Virus record (IMG/VR): IMGVR_UViG_3300009605_000032
Location: 1-48,695 of that record
From: a virus
DNA length: 48,695 bases
Strand: one strand, 5' to 3'
Shown here: in pieces, positions 16,121 through 24,448 of the stretch
How the letters are laid out: each line of letters starts with the position of its first letter
Position numbering within the stretch: position 1 is the stretch's first letter
Program-made: the position numbers and the translations under genes
Notes under the pieces: generated by a model
Seen by the model: the letters and a program-made list of their open reading frames with translations, nothing else
Told to the model about the DNA's origin: nothing
Database searches by the model: none

Positions 16121-16570
16121 TTACCTACTTTCTTTCTTTACATTATTCATGTGGGCGCCCCAATTACGACCGACACTTCCAAACAAATTACCAATATCTA
16201 CACCTGGGTCCGTGGGACTCTGTCCAGACATAGGGCTTGATTGTTGGGTTGGCGTCGTTTGCCCTGGGGCTGGCGTAGTGCCCTCAAATAGATTAACTCC
16301 ATTATAAGCGCTGCCGCCGATTGCAGACATTAGCTTTGTCCTATGCTCATGAAGCTTAGAAGTTTGCTGCGCACTAAATGCATTTTTCTTCAGGCGCTCT
16401 AGTTCGGGGTCAGCTGCTTCCACTCTCTGTTCTACTATGGGCTGAACAGTAGCCATCCCTCTTACGACCTCAGCAATGATACCTGAGATCATCCCATCTT
16501 CCATAAGAGACTCTTTGATGCACTCATTGACGATTGGCTTGATTAGTTTCTTAAAATCTGACTTCTTCAT
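16121..16570 (-). CDS. Small head-module protein, possibly prohead core, function unknown
   Basis: The 149-residue product has an N-terminal amphipathic helix (KKSDFKKLIKPIVNECIKES) and a second helix (DPELERLKKNAFSAQQTSKL). The C-terminal half is disordered and rich in Pro, Gln and Thr. The N-terminus resembles the 'MKI.K.RL..IIKEEL' leader of the five-gene family at 29.5-31.2 kb, which hints at a common targeting signal. It overlaps the prohead protease gene by 4 bp and precedes bS21. The position suggests a prohead core or maturation role; nothing catalytic is visible. Confidence 0.6.
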   Translation of the reverse strand: MKKSDFKKLIKPIVNECIKESLMEDGMISGIIAEVVRGMATVQPIVEQRVEAADPELERLKKNAFSAQQTSKLHEHRTKLMSAIGGSAYNGVNLFEGTTPAPGQTTPTQQSSPMSGQSPTDPGVDIGNLFGSVGRNWGAHMNNVKKESR

Positions 16571-17169
16571 TTCTCACCGACGATCTCGTTCATTAGCGTA
16601 ATAATCTTATTGTTCTTCTCGACTTGCTCATTTACTAGCTTACCTTCAGATAAGGCAATGAATGCATTGGGCGTGGAGGGCTCTGACACAATATCAAAAC
16701 AGATGAGCTGAAAATCATCTTCAACGATTGTCTCACCCATTCTTTCACTTACGGATCCCATGCCGCGGGAGGAGATGCCGATCTTAACGCCAGCATCCAC
16801 TAGCGAGCGGAGGATCTGTCCTGCGGGGGTGTCCAATACTTTGCACTTGCCCATTACCTTTGGACCTTCCATCCAAATATCAACTACCATATGCGACACA
16901 TTGGCTAGGTTAACAATAGAAGAGTCGGGGTGGTCAAGCTCACCGAGGGCACGATTGTCATCTACGATTTGTTTATACTTGCCGACTTCGCGCTCCATTA
17001 CACCCATGGGGTACTTGCGCTTGTTTCCATTGGGGCGATCTGCTTCCTGCAGTTTCCCAGTTAGAATCATACCGCCCTCTTTAACAAAGCGCTTCTCGGC
17101 TTCCGTCAGTAAGTCCTGACAGACGCCGCCTTCGCATAGTTCATAAAATTCTCGTAGTAGTTGTGCCAT
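16567..17169 (-). CDS. Prohead maturation protease (T4 gp21-like, U9/S78 type)
   Basis: The 200-residue serine protease cleaves scaffold, capsid and internal proteins during head maturation. GELDHPDSSIVNLANVSHMV carries the catalytic His80, and IGISSRGMGSV carries Ser133/Ser134. The N-terminus (LLTEAEKRFVKEGGMILTGK, then QEADRPNGNKRKYP) also fits gp21-like proteases. T4 gp21 is 212 residues, so the gene is full length. Consensus cutting in T4 is after L/I-x-E, and such sites are abundant in the scaffold, the capsid pro-region and the five-gene leader family. It lies between portal-side genes and the capsid, as in T4. Confidence 0.88.
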   Translation of the reverse strand: MAQLLREFYELCEGGVCQDLLTEAEKRFVKEGGMILTGKLQEADRPNGNKRKYPMGVMEREVGKYKQIVDDNRALGELDHPDSSIVNLANVSHMVVDIWMEGPKVMGKCKVLDTPAGQILRSLVDAGVKIGISSRGMGSVSERMGETIVEDDFQLICFDIVSEPSTPNAFIALSEGKLVNEQVEKNNKIITLMNEIVGEK

Positions 17170-17180
17170 TGTTTATTCTC

Positions 17181-17267
17181 TCATTTTAACGTGGGGATCC
17201 TCACCCCCACATAAAGTATGCTACCCGAGCAGCAACGTCGGACAGGCTGGATTAACCATTTTTTCAT
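17181..17267 (-). CDS. Possible 28-residue basic leader-type ORF
   Basis: A 29-codon frame starts with ATG 17267 preceded by AAAGGAGGTGAATC, an almost perfect ribosome site. The ATG overlaps the stop of the upstream gene as ATGA. The product starts KKWLIQPVRRCCSGSILYVG and ends before the protease start. A GTGGGG/CCCCAC hairpin lies in its last third. It may be a real small protein or only a coupling or leader peptide for the protease gene. There is no known family. Confidence 0.35.
   Translation of the reverse strand: MKKWLIQPVRRCCSGSILYVGVRIPTLK
17191..17210 (-). terminator. Hairpin upstream of the protease gene
   Basis: GTGGGG / CCCCAC, 6 bp with an 8-nt loop, has no T tract after it. 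It may be an RNA processing or attenuation element rather than a terminator. Confidence 0.35.
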
Positions 17268-17581
17268 GATTCACCTCCTTTGTGGATCACGCGGATCCCA
17301 TAATCATCCACTAACATACTAAGAAAGTAGGATGTTCCAGCGCTAACACACCCATATAGAAATGCATCTACGAGCGTATAGTCAAAGTTAAATAGTTCTG
17401 TATAGGGACTAATGCCCCACAGAAAGACACCAACCCAGAATCCCATGCATAAATGGCAATGAAATAAACGACCGAAGCCACCCATTGATTTACAGGGTGG
17501 TCGGATCTTATTGAAAATGTGTCCATGAATAATAATAAACGTCATGCCGTAAGCGGCAAGTATAAAATGTAGCAGTTCCAT
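17264..17581 (-). CDS. Small membrane protein with CxxC motif, function unknown
   Basis: The 105-residue protein has three to four hydrophobic segments (residues 3-20, 42-60, 68-92). FHCHLCMGFWVGVFLWG carries a HCHLC motif at the edge of a membrane segment, and Cys29 lies in RPPCKS. Membrane proteins with a 'C..CMGFW.G' signature occur in T4-like phage genomes near head genes, without known function. The start ATG overlaps the preceding stop as TAATG, so translation is coupled. A lysis role cannot be excluded, but the place in the prohead module argues against it. Confidence 0.6.
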   Translation of the reverse strand: MELLHFILAAYGMTFIIIHGHIFNKIRPPCKSMGGFGRLFHCHLCMGFWVGVFLWGISPYTELFNFDYTLVDAFLYGCVSAGTSYFLSMLVDDYGIRVIHKGGES

Positions 17582-18132
17582 TAAATCTTTTTTCTTTCTT
17601 GGAGAGCCTCGATGGCTTCCGTTCCCATATCAGCTATTGCATCGCCAAGGGATTCCGGGGTTACTGCGCCACTTACCAGTTTGCTCACTGTCTTCAGGGC
17701 TCCTGGCGTGATTTCGCCTCCCTGAATCATTATGGTGCCGAGTGCCAACCCTAGAGCTGCTGGGGCAGCTTTTGCCAGGAGGCGCCCGGCATTGGATGAG
17801 TTTAGAAATTTTTCTATCTTGGCGCTAGCGTCTAGCCCTAGTCCTGCCACTGAGCGCCCCAGGTCGTCTAGACCTTCTTCAATATCAACTTCCACCTCTT
17901 CATCGCCGGTGACTTCTTCAAACATATCCGAAAGCGCGCTCATGAGCGGACCGATCTCAGTGTCGGTGGCGATTTGTTGAATAACCTTCTCTACTCTCTG
18001 CTGATCGGTTTCGCTCGCAAGTGCCTTCAGCAAAGCCATAGCGTCTTGAGGATCCTCTTTATACTGAGGGGCTTCTTCCTCTACCAAGCGGAAGGCTCTC
18101 CAACTCTCCATGATGAGTTTCATATCGCCCAT
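17581..18132 (-). CDS. Hypothetical head-module protein
   Basis: The 183-residue product starts MGDMKLIMESWRAF. It has an acidic middle (EEVTGDEEVEVDIEEGLDDL) and an Ala/Gly/Leu-rich segment around residues 115-140 (LAKAAPAALGLALGTIMIQG) that could insert into a membrane or pack as a helix. The MKLIMESW start after a short extension suggests Met4 as an alternative start; neither ATG has a strong ribosome site. It lies in the portal-protease block and may be a prohead core component, by position only. Confidence 0.55.
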   Translation of the reverse strand: MGDMKLIMESWRAFRLVEEEAPQYKEDPQDAMALLKALASETDQQRVEKVIQQIATDTEIGPLMSALSDMFEEVTGDEEVEVDIEEGLDDLGRSVAGLGLDASAKIEKFLNSSNAGRLLAKAAPAALGLALGTIMIQGGEITPGALKTVSKLVSGAVTPESLGDAIADMGTEAIEALQERKKI

Positions 18133-18135
18133 TGT

Positions 18136-18648
18136 TTAGTACCGGTTTCGTAATGGATAGTAGTAGTAGCCAGGGCGCATTGATCCCTTCTCGGCATACT
18201 GCGGAACCTCTCCGAACTCTGTTGAATCGCGATCGGAAGGATGCACAAACATATCTTCCAGGTTCTTTTCATACTCGTCAGCAATGCGCTCGTGCTCGGA
18301 TTCAGTTTGAATAAACTCTGCGATCACAAAGGTAGCTGCTTGTAAAGAATTAACCTGATCATTTTCAAAGACTTTAGCTTCAAGGGAACGGAATACGTTA
18401 CCGCCCTGGATGGTAGCACGATCAATAATTCCTTTGTCGGCCAAAAGCTCTAACAGACGATTTTGAAAATCATAAACATCTTCTGTTGCTGTTGTCTTAG
18501 GAAACGTAGTAATCTTCATGGAAGATGGAACAACAGCGATATCGATCTTCTGATGGTCCATGATAAGGAGCGAACCATCAAGTCCTCGTCGTGCTTTAAG
18601 TTCTACTGTTGCGTGGGCTGCGGGCTCGCCGATCTGGATCTTAATCAT
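18136..18648 (-). CDS. Hypothetical protein of the portal-protease block
   Basis: The 170-residue soluble protein has a beta-rich N-terminal half (ATVELKARRGLDGSLLIMDH), a helical part (FQNRLLELLADKGIIDRATI) and a Tyr-rich C-terminus (MRPGYYYYPLRNRY). It overlaps the upstream gene by 8 bp and precedes the next by 3 nt. I do not recognise a family. The conserved position between portal and protease suggests a role in prohead assembly. Confidence 0.55.
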   Translation of the reverse strand: MIKIQIGEPAAHATVELKARRGLDGSLLIMDHQKIDIAVVPSSMKITTFPKTTATEDVYDFQNRLLELLADKGIIDRATIQGGNVFRSLEAKVFENDQVNSLQAATFVIAEFIQTESEHERIADEYEKNLEDMFVHPSDRDSTEFGEVPQYAEKGSMRPGYYYYPLRNRY

Positions 18649-19447
18649 GTGCTGAAAGCTCCTTAACTAATTCTTGTGTTTTGAGGACCTTGTTGAGATC
18701 TCTATCTGTAAAGTCCCTCTTTCGGAACTCTTCAAGATATTCGTTTACACTGTCCAGCTTCTGAACGATTAGAGCTTCTTCTGTGGTCTTCTTAGCGGCT
18801 GCTACCAGGGATTTCAGCCGGCTGAGTTCCTCATTAAGATAGACGCGAAGCTCAAACCCCTCATCAGCAAAGCTGGTGATGTAGCGATTCAGAAGATCTT
18901 TTTGCTCCTGAAGCAGATCGGTGTATTTGCTATTAAATTTCTTAATGAACGAGTGGTATGTAATGTTGTCAATGGTTTTGAGATCTTCATTTAACTCATT
19001 GGTAGCTGTCATCTTCTCGATGATCTGCTGCTCAAAAAGTACTTTTGTCTTAACAGGCATCTTTGTGTTGAAGATCGCATTAACCGAAGCCAGAGACTTA
19101 AAGTTAGGTACAAAGTTGGACCAAACATGTTGTCCGAGATTCTTGTTGATTGTGGCAATGATTCGGGACTGTGCATCAAAGACAGCTTTATCATCAAGCT
19201 TAGAGTAAGCAAATTTAGTTTCCTGAAGCATGCGGTCGGCAAGGTTCTCTGGAATACTCTGCGACTCAAGTAATACCTTATAAAGATTCAGTTCGGCTGT
19301 AAGTGGAGAATCCGGAGTGAAGTGCTCTTTCACAATTGAAATCACCAATGCCTTTTGTTCAGATTCCTTCTCTACGATAGCCTTCGTTAGCTCTCGCGAA
19401 AGGGTTTCATAAATAAAGGCGGTGTTTCTTTTCTTATTATGTTTCAT
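18641..19447 (-). CDS. Hypothetical helical protein downstream of portal
   Basis: The 268-residue, almost entirely helical protein starts with a basic KHNKKRNTAFIYETLSREL and is rich in Lys, Glu and Leu throughout (LLNRYITSFADEGFELRVYL). It overlaps the portal gene by 11 bp and so is translationally coupled to it. Coiled-coil proteins here may act as prohead core or portal-vertex initiation factors (compare T4 gp40, gp67 or gp68), but I see no specific match. Confidence 0.55.
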   Translation of the reverse strand: MKHNKKRNTAFIYETLSRELTKAIVEKESEQKALVISIVKEHFTPDSPLTAELNLYKVLLESQSIPENLADRMLQETKFAYSKLDDKAVFDAQSRIIATINKNLGQHVWSNFVPNFKSLASVNAIFNTKMPVKTKVLFEQQIIEKMTATNELNEDLKTIDNITYHSFIKKFNSKYTDLLQEQKDLLNRYITSFADEGFELRVYLNEELSRLKSLVAAAKKTTEEALIVQKLDSVNEYLEEFRKRDFTDRDLNKVLKTQELVKELSAHD

Positions 19448-21389
19448 CTTTCTTTACCTCTTTGCGCTCCATCTCTTCTACTAAGCGTCTGACCTTCGTA
19501 GTGTTCTCAAACAAAACCGACTCGTCATTAGTATAAGTAGGTCGCTTAGATTCCTCTAGACCTATGTTGCTGCGAAGGGATGCTATTGTCACCTTACCCG
19601 GATGTTTGGTTCGGGCGGTGGTTCCCATCTCAGGTCCCTTAATCATTCTCTTCATTTCTCGGCGCATTGGTCCTGCGGAGTGTTGTGTGGCACTGCCCCG
19701 GCGCATATCAACTGCTACCGGCGTATGGGGGGCGCCCTGGTGTCTTGTCGGATTGTCTTCTCGGCGCCCGGGTGTTGCCAGAAGCGCAGACTCATCGCCA
19801 GCTGCTTCCTCGCCTCCGAGGTCTCCGCCGAGGTCCAGGTCTCCGCCGAGATCGCCGCCGCCGAGATCATCTAGTCCGCCCATGTCGCCGCCTAGGTCGC
19901 CCAAGCCTTCGCCGCCGGCTTCTTCCATCGCGCCCTGTTCTGCCAAGGATTCTAGATCCTGTTGGTACTTGCGATCATAGAATGTCTCGCGCTGATTACG
20001 CAAGAACTCTGTGTCTGTCATTCCCAGAATGTTCCGGGCGACCCAGCGTTTGCTATATACTCCCTCAGGGACTCCCGTTGCTGTATCGAACTTAGTCTTC
20101 ATATATTCAAGCTGCTGCAGTTCTGCAAGTCGGGATGGATTGTTGAGTGTAATTTTAAAGGAAAGAAGATCCTGACCGCGGTAGCCTAGAGTATAAAGGT
20201 GAACAATGGCCATCTTCTCAAGCTCTGCGATAATGGATCGCTGGAGTCGGTGAATGGTGCGCGCAAAACGAATGTCCTTCTGGGCTAATGTGGTTTTGTC
20301 TTCACTTCCGCCCTCTAGGTTTGTCAAATATGCCTGGGGGATCTTGATTGCTGCAAAGAGTTTGTCTCTCAGGTACTTAACATCTTCAATATCGTTAAGA
20401 CTAGCTGCACCCGGGAGAGACTGGATGTCTGACCCGACTCCTCCGCGCATTGGAATGAAGTAGTCCTCTTCTAGAGAGAGTGGGTTGTAGCGCAGATCCA
20501 CGCGACCGGTGTTGGCATCAACCAGAGAGTTTCGTTTCATCTCTGTCTTCACCTTCTCCATATACTGAGCTACATCTTGAGGCGGAATGTTGCCGACGTC
20601 AATCTTAAACATGCGTCGCTCAGGTGCACGCACAACGCGATAAGCAATCATGGCATCCTCAAGCAACACAAGCTGACGCCAAATACGGCGGGCTGGGTCT
20701 AGGACCGATGTCCCATAAGGACTGTATTTGTCGTTACCAAGAATACGGAAATGGGCAACCTGCCAGTTCTCAAAAGTCATTCCGGCGCCATTCCACTGAT
20801 ACTGAACATAGTTGGGGTTGGAGGCGTCCTGTCCTTCAAGGCGCTCAACCTCGTTGTTGGGCATTCCAATTACCGAGGTGATTCCCAGCTTCTCATCAAT
20901 ATCCAAGTACAAGAAGAAGTCTCCGTACTTGCACATGGACCGTGCCCAACCAAAGCAGTTGAACTCAATGTTAAGTGCGTCGTAGAACAAGGACTCAAGG
21001 ATAGTTTTGATCTCGTGGTTCAGGCAGTCAATATTAAGGAGACGATCAAACTCATTGGAAGTCGTCATCTCATCTGCATAAATATCAAGTGCCGAGGCAA
21101 TCTCTGGCATATACTCCATCTGCTCAAAATCTACATAACGTTCGGCGCGGTTCTGGTTACGGAACGCGGCCGAGGTCATCATGTTATAGTTCTGCGAGTA
21201 CTGGCTATCGGAGCGCTTGAACTCTTGTCCGCTCATTGAACGGAATCGGAATCGATACTTATCTAGGTTATTGCGTCGGTCCTGGCGGGCGACCTGTGTT
21301 CGGTAGTTAACAATCGGACCCGACAAGAGGCGTGTGAGTCGCTTGAATAATGGGGATGCCGGGTTTCTTGTGTTGTCTTTCTTAGCCAT
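19437..21389 (-). CDS. Portal protein (T4 gp20-like)
   Basis: The 650-residue protein forms the dodecameric DNA-entry vertex. RAERYVDFEQMEYMPEIASA, with LDIYADE, is the typical portal block. QVAHFRILGNDKYSPYGTSV leads into LDPARRIWRQLVLLEDAMIA, YRVVRAPERRMFKIDVG and LRDKLFAAIKIPQAYLTN. T4 gp20 is 524 residues. The excess is a C-terminal tail that starts near residue 500 with a Gly/Asp/Leu-rich repeat (GGLDDLGGGDLGGDLDLGG) and ends in a basic part. It lies 3 nt after the terminase gene, as expected for a packaging unit. Confidence 0.92.
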   Translation of the reverse strand: MAKKDNTRNPASPLFKRLTRLLSGPIVNYRTQVARQDRRNNLDKYRFRFRSMSGQEFKRSDSQYSQNYNMMTSAAFRNQNRAERYVDFEQMEYMPEIASALDIYADEMTTSNEFDRLLNIDCLNHEIKTILESLFYDALNIEFNCFGWARSMCKYGDFFLYLDIDEKLGITSVIGMPNNEVERLEGQDASNPNYVQYQWNGAGMTFENWQVAHFRILGNDKYSPYGTSVLDPARRIWRQLVLLEDAMIAYRVVRAPERRMFKIDVGNIPPQDVAQYMEKVKTEMKRNSLVDANTGRVDLRYNPLSLEEDYFIPMRGGVGSDIQSLPGAASLNDIEDVKYLRDKLFAAIKIPQAYLTNLEGGSEDKTTLAQKDIRFARTIHRLQRSIIAELEKMAIVHLYTLGYRGQDLLSFKITLNNPSRLAELQQLEYMKTKFDTATGVPEGVYSKRWVARNILGMTDTEFLRNQRETFYDRKYQQDLESLAEQGAMEEAGGEGLGDLGGDMGGLDDLGGGDLGGDLDLGGDLGGEEAAGDESALLATPGRREDNPTRHQGAPHTPVAVDMRRGSATQHSAGPMRREMKRMIKGPEMGTTARTKHPGKVTIASLRSNIGLEESKRPTYTNDESVLFENTTKVRRLVEEMERKEVKKDET

Positions 21390-21392
21390 TTG

Positions 21393-22976
21393 TTAGCCCT
21401 TGATTAAACCTAAGTATTTGTCATTGAAGCTAGTTGCTTCTCCGACCCTTTGGTTTTCCTTTGTGATTTTGTGTCCGGACATACCCGGAATAGTGGTAGA
21501 AATAGTTGTAGAAGCTGTACTGATGCCGGCAATAAAGCTCTTACTATATTCAACATTCTTTTGACTTTCGATGATCACAGTATCTCTCACCCAACAACCA
21601 ATTGCAAACGACATTACCAAGTCGTCATTATAACTTCTCATCGCTTGAGGTCGGCCATGATGCCAGATAAAGGTTTTCATTTCTGATAACAGGCGATTAG
21701 AGTTGATAGTAATTAGTTTGTTTCTCATAAACTCTTCCATCTTCGCAACAATCAGTGGTCTTGTTTTAGAAGATGTGGTGAATCCAGGTATCGCATTGGA
21801 TTGCCATTGCGCGGTTACTGGGTCGATATACTGGTGATCTCCCTTAGTAGAATAGTATAGGTTAGGATACTCTTTATCCTGGAGTTTTTTAAGTACCGCG
21901 AAGCCAATATTGTTGTTTTCTATTACTAACATAGGATTATTGTACTCTGCGGCTATACTATAGAGTATATCAGCAAAGTCATCAGGTGTCGGCTTGCCGA
22001 TGTATTCCCCAACTTGTTTCATGTCGTCCAACTGAATAATATGAAAGGCGCTGTTATCTTTACCATCGCCGCGTGCAACATCAGCCACAATCAGATAGGA
22101 TTTCTCGGGGTCATACTTTTCCCAGATCCAGTAGTTGCGATCAAATCCTGTTCTGTATTCGGGGCTTGTGATCCGCTCCAGAAACCACTCTAGATCCTCA
22201 GGATGGATTACTGTCTCTCCTGAAACATTAAAGTTGCATTCAAGCTCTTGGGCAATTTGCCGCTTGGACATATTCCTGGTTTCTTTTTCAAACCATTTCT
22301 TATCTCTGTCGGGGTGGGCATCCCACATCAATGTGGTCATGTGGAAATCGTTTGTTCCGGTCTCCGCTTCTACGCAGTTCTGGTGGAACCAATTACCTAC
22401 ACCATTAGGGGTGGACAAAGCAATACATCGACCGCCTGTTGATAGAGTAGGATAGAGAGCAGTCCAGAGTTCATCTAGGCGCTCCACATGAGCAGCCTCA
22501 TCGATAATGAGAAGCGAGAGAGCTTCGGAACGACCAGCGTCTCCTGATGTCGAGGAGCCCTTAATTTGTGAGCCATTGCCAAGTTCGAAGGAGGTACGAT
22601 TATCCACTGTGATGTCGGAAATCTGCATCCAGGGTGGCAGATTCTTGATAATCGCTTTTACTTTTTTAACAAGGTTAGTGGCTGTCTGCAGTTTGGTCGC
22701 AACTACGAGGATATTCTTATCCTTGTGAAAGAGCATTAGCCATGCTACATAAGCCGCGCTAATGGTGGAAATACCCAGCTGCCGCGCCTTGAGAATAATA
22801 TTGAAGCGATAATCTCGGAAATCTTTAAGGAGTTCTTTCTGATAATCATACGCCTTGAAAGGAATAAGACCCTTTTGCGGATGGGAGATGCGACAGTAGT
22901 TTATGGTAAAATATACCGGGTCTTTGCCGGCTTTAACAACTTCCTTTAATATCTCTTTCTTGGTAAGAGCGGCCAT
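21393..22976 (-). CDS. Terminase large subunit (T4 gp17-like)
   Basis: The 527-residue packaging motor and nuclease has an adenine-binding Q region (KAYDYQKELLKDF), Walker A KARQLGIST (residues 63-71) and Walker B LSLLIIDE (residues 153-160, catalytic Glu160). The coupling motif is IALSTPNG. The RNase H-like nuclease has Asp299 (LIVADVARGDGKD), Glu353 (LVIENNN) and a late acidic pair (YNDDLVMS). T4 gp17 is 610 residues; the shorter N-terminus is common in relatives. No small subunit is recognisable by sequence, so one of the two genes just upstream could fill that role. Confidence 0.93.
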   Translation of the reverse strand: MAALTKKEILKEVVKAGKDPVYFTINYCRISHPQKGLIPFKAYDYQKELLKDFRDYRFNIILKARQLGISTISAAYVAWLMLFHKDKNILVVATKLQTATNLVKKVKAIIKNLPPWMQISDITVDNRTSFELGNGSQIKGSSTSGDAGRSEALSLLIIDEAAHVERLDELWTALYPTLSTGGRCIALSTPNGVGNWFHQNCVEAETGTNDFHMTTLMWDAHPDRDKKWFEKETRNMSKRQIAQELECNFNVSGETVIHPEDLEWFLERITSPEYRTGFDRNYWIWEKYDPEKSYLIVADVARGDGKDNSAFHIIQLDDMKQVGEYIGKPTPDDFADILYSIAAEYNNPMLVIENNNIGFAVLKKLQDKEYPNLYYSTKGDHQYIDPVTAQWQSNAIPGFTTSSKTRPLIVAKMEEFMRNKLITINSNRLLSEMKTFIWHHGRPQAMRSYNDDLVMSFAIGCWVRDTVIIESQKNVEYSKSFIAGISTASTTISTTIPGMSGHKITKENQRVGEATSFNDKYLGLIKG

Positions 22977-22978
22977 TA

Positions 22979-23524
22979 TTAGATCTTCACATTAGAAGGC
23001 TTTTTGGCTTTGTCTCTCCCCATTGAAAGAAAATCACGAATGGAGGAATCAAGTCGTTCCTCATCAGTTCCGCCATTAACTTCAAGAACGTCTGTGAGAC
23101 CACCGATGCGGTAGTCACAGTGCGCCTGAACGTCAGTGCGGTAGTTAGACATACGCTGAACTAGGATGGAGGAGTCTCCCTCTTTCGTTAGTGTAAGTGT
23201 GTTGCCCGTGATAGCTTTGTATTCTTTCTTCAGGAACTTTACGATTTCCTGAATCTGGTTTTCGATGTCACCTTCAAAACCTTTGTCTTGGACTTCTTTG
23301 ATTCTTATTTCGGACTGGTATGTAACCCGGAGGATGGGTCCATGGAACTTGACGCCAAAACCATCAATAACTCGACGGTCATTAATAAAGTGTCCGTTTG
23401 CTCGCTTAAGACCAGCGTCGCGGGCTTTGCCATCGGCAGCTAAGTCTGCGGAGTGGGCGCCATCCCATGCGCCATTAGCGGCTGCTTGGTTAATTCCCTG
23501 GATGATTTCGTATACTGTTGCCAT
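22979..23524 (-). CDS. Hypothetical protein next to terminase
   Basis: The 181-residue soluble protein starts ATVYEIIQGINQAAANGAWD. It has a region of alternating strands (GVKFHGPILRVTYQSEIRIK), a helix (IENQIQEIVKFLKKEYKAIT) and a basic end. It is 2 nt upstream of the terminase gene in the transcript. It may be a terminase small subunit analogue or virion protein, by position only. No DNA-binding helix-turn-helix is evident. Confidence 0.55.
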   Translation of the reverse strand: MATVYEIIQGINQAAANGAWDGAHSADLAADGKARDAGLKRANGHFINDRRVIDGFGVKFHGPILRVTYQSEIRIKEVQDKGFEGDIENQIQEIVKFLKKEYKAITGNTLTLTKEGDSSILVQRMSNYRTDVQAHCDYRIGGLTDVLEVNGGTDEERLDSSIRDFLSMGRDKAKKPSNVKI

Positions 23525-23525
23525 G

Positions 23526-23909
23526 TTATTCTTCCTCGTTAGGTCGCCAGCCTGTTGCCCATCTTTCTTCTCTGTGCTGAATGTATTGTATATAGCACCC
23601 GAAGCATGCTTCGAATTTATTCATATACAAATCATCCCGAGGGTGAAAAGAATATCGCGAACAAACAGGACAAGTCCTATTATGATCTCTAGTAAGTAGT
23701 TTTTTGTTTATTAAAAATCCGTCTTGTTCTACTTTGTCTTGGGATTCGGCCAGTTTAGCAAACTTGCGTTGCTCTTCTTGTGACTGAGCAATGTAGTTCT
23801 TTTCTTTCTCATCATCCCAAAATCTCTTCGGATTGTTGATTGCTTCGGTGCCATACTTTTGAGATATGGCTTTCTCTAAATTGGCTATGTATTCTTGGTT
23901 GTCGCTCAT
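23526..23909 (-). CDS. Zinc-ribbon-like protein, function unknown
   Basis: The 127-residue protein has a charged helical N-terminal half and a four-cysteine site: C80/C83 (RTCPVCSRYSF) and C102/C105 (EACFGCYIQYI). This spacing fits a zinc ribbon that could bind DNA or a protein partner. It overlaps the C1q-like gene by 4 bp and sits 2 nt before the next gene. The position upstream of the terminase genes leaves open a role in packaging or late gene expression. Confidence 0.6.
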   Translation of the reverse strand: MSDNQEYIANLEKAISQKYGTEAINNPKRFWDDEKEKNYIAQSQEEQRKFAKLAESQDKVEQDGFLINKKLLTRDHNRTCPVCSRYSFHPRDDLYMNKFEACFGCYIQYIQHREERWATGWRPNEEE

Positions 23910-24448
23910 CCTAACATATATCCACTAAAAAAATTATATCTTGTAGTTGCTGGGGAGCTGCCTACCTCCATCTTTGCAGTTCCAGCCTTAACAAAAGCCT
24001 GAAAATCTACTTGATCACTGGCAGCCAGAGAGAGTATTACAGAGCCGCCCACTGTCCAATAATCCACAGTCTGATTGTCTAGCTCATAGATCCCTACACG
24101 ATAATTCTTTGACTGAGTGATATTCCGGAACTGACCCCATGAGTACTGCGTTGCTGAACTATCAATACTATCCATTCGGAGGTTCGCTGTAAAAACATAC
24201 GTCCCTGCTTGGGGTGCCGTGAACACATAACTTGCAAAATCACTATTATTATCAAAATCTGCAGTATCAAATTGTACCGTAGTCCAACTATCTGCACTCA
24301 AAGACTGGTCCGTCGCAAGGTAATATAAGAATCCCGGCTGTGAGGGGGCGCGGAAGAACCCTCTTATAAGTAGCGAATCAATCTTTCGCAGATTCTTCTG
24401 CAGGAAAGATAGGAGGCGGTTTCTAGAGCTAACCTCTGGTATGCTCAC
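23906..24448 (-). CDS. C1q/TNF-like jelly-roll virion protein
   Basis: In this 180-residue protein, residues 1-38 form a basic helical lead and residues 39-180 look like a C1q domain. TVQFDTADFDNNSDFASYVF is followed by TAPQAGTYVFTANLRM, YRVGIYELD, GGSVILSLAASDQVDFQAFV and the closing FSGYML, the positions where C1q proteins have 'F..P..G.Y.F' and 'FSG.L'. C1q-like domains form trimers and bind ligands, and in phages they cap fibres or spikes. The isolated position between lysis-type and packaging genes is unusual for a fibre gene. Confidence is moderate, from motif order only. Confidence 0.6.
   Translation of the reverse strand: MSIPEVSSRNRLLSFLQKNLRKIDSLLIRGFFRAPSQPGFLYYLATDQSLSADSWTTVQFDTADFDNNSDFASYVFTAPQAGTYVFTANLRMDSIDSSATQYSWGQFRNITQSKNYRVGIYELDNQTVDYWTVGGSVILSLAASDQVDFQAFVKAGTAKMEVGSSPATTRYNFFSGYMLG

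Noticed and set aside
19800-19925. Repeated GCCGCCGAGATC-type sequence in the portal gene
   Set aside because: It is the coding sequence of a Gly/Asp/Leu-rich C-terminal tail, not a CRISPR array or origin repeat; unit length is irregular.
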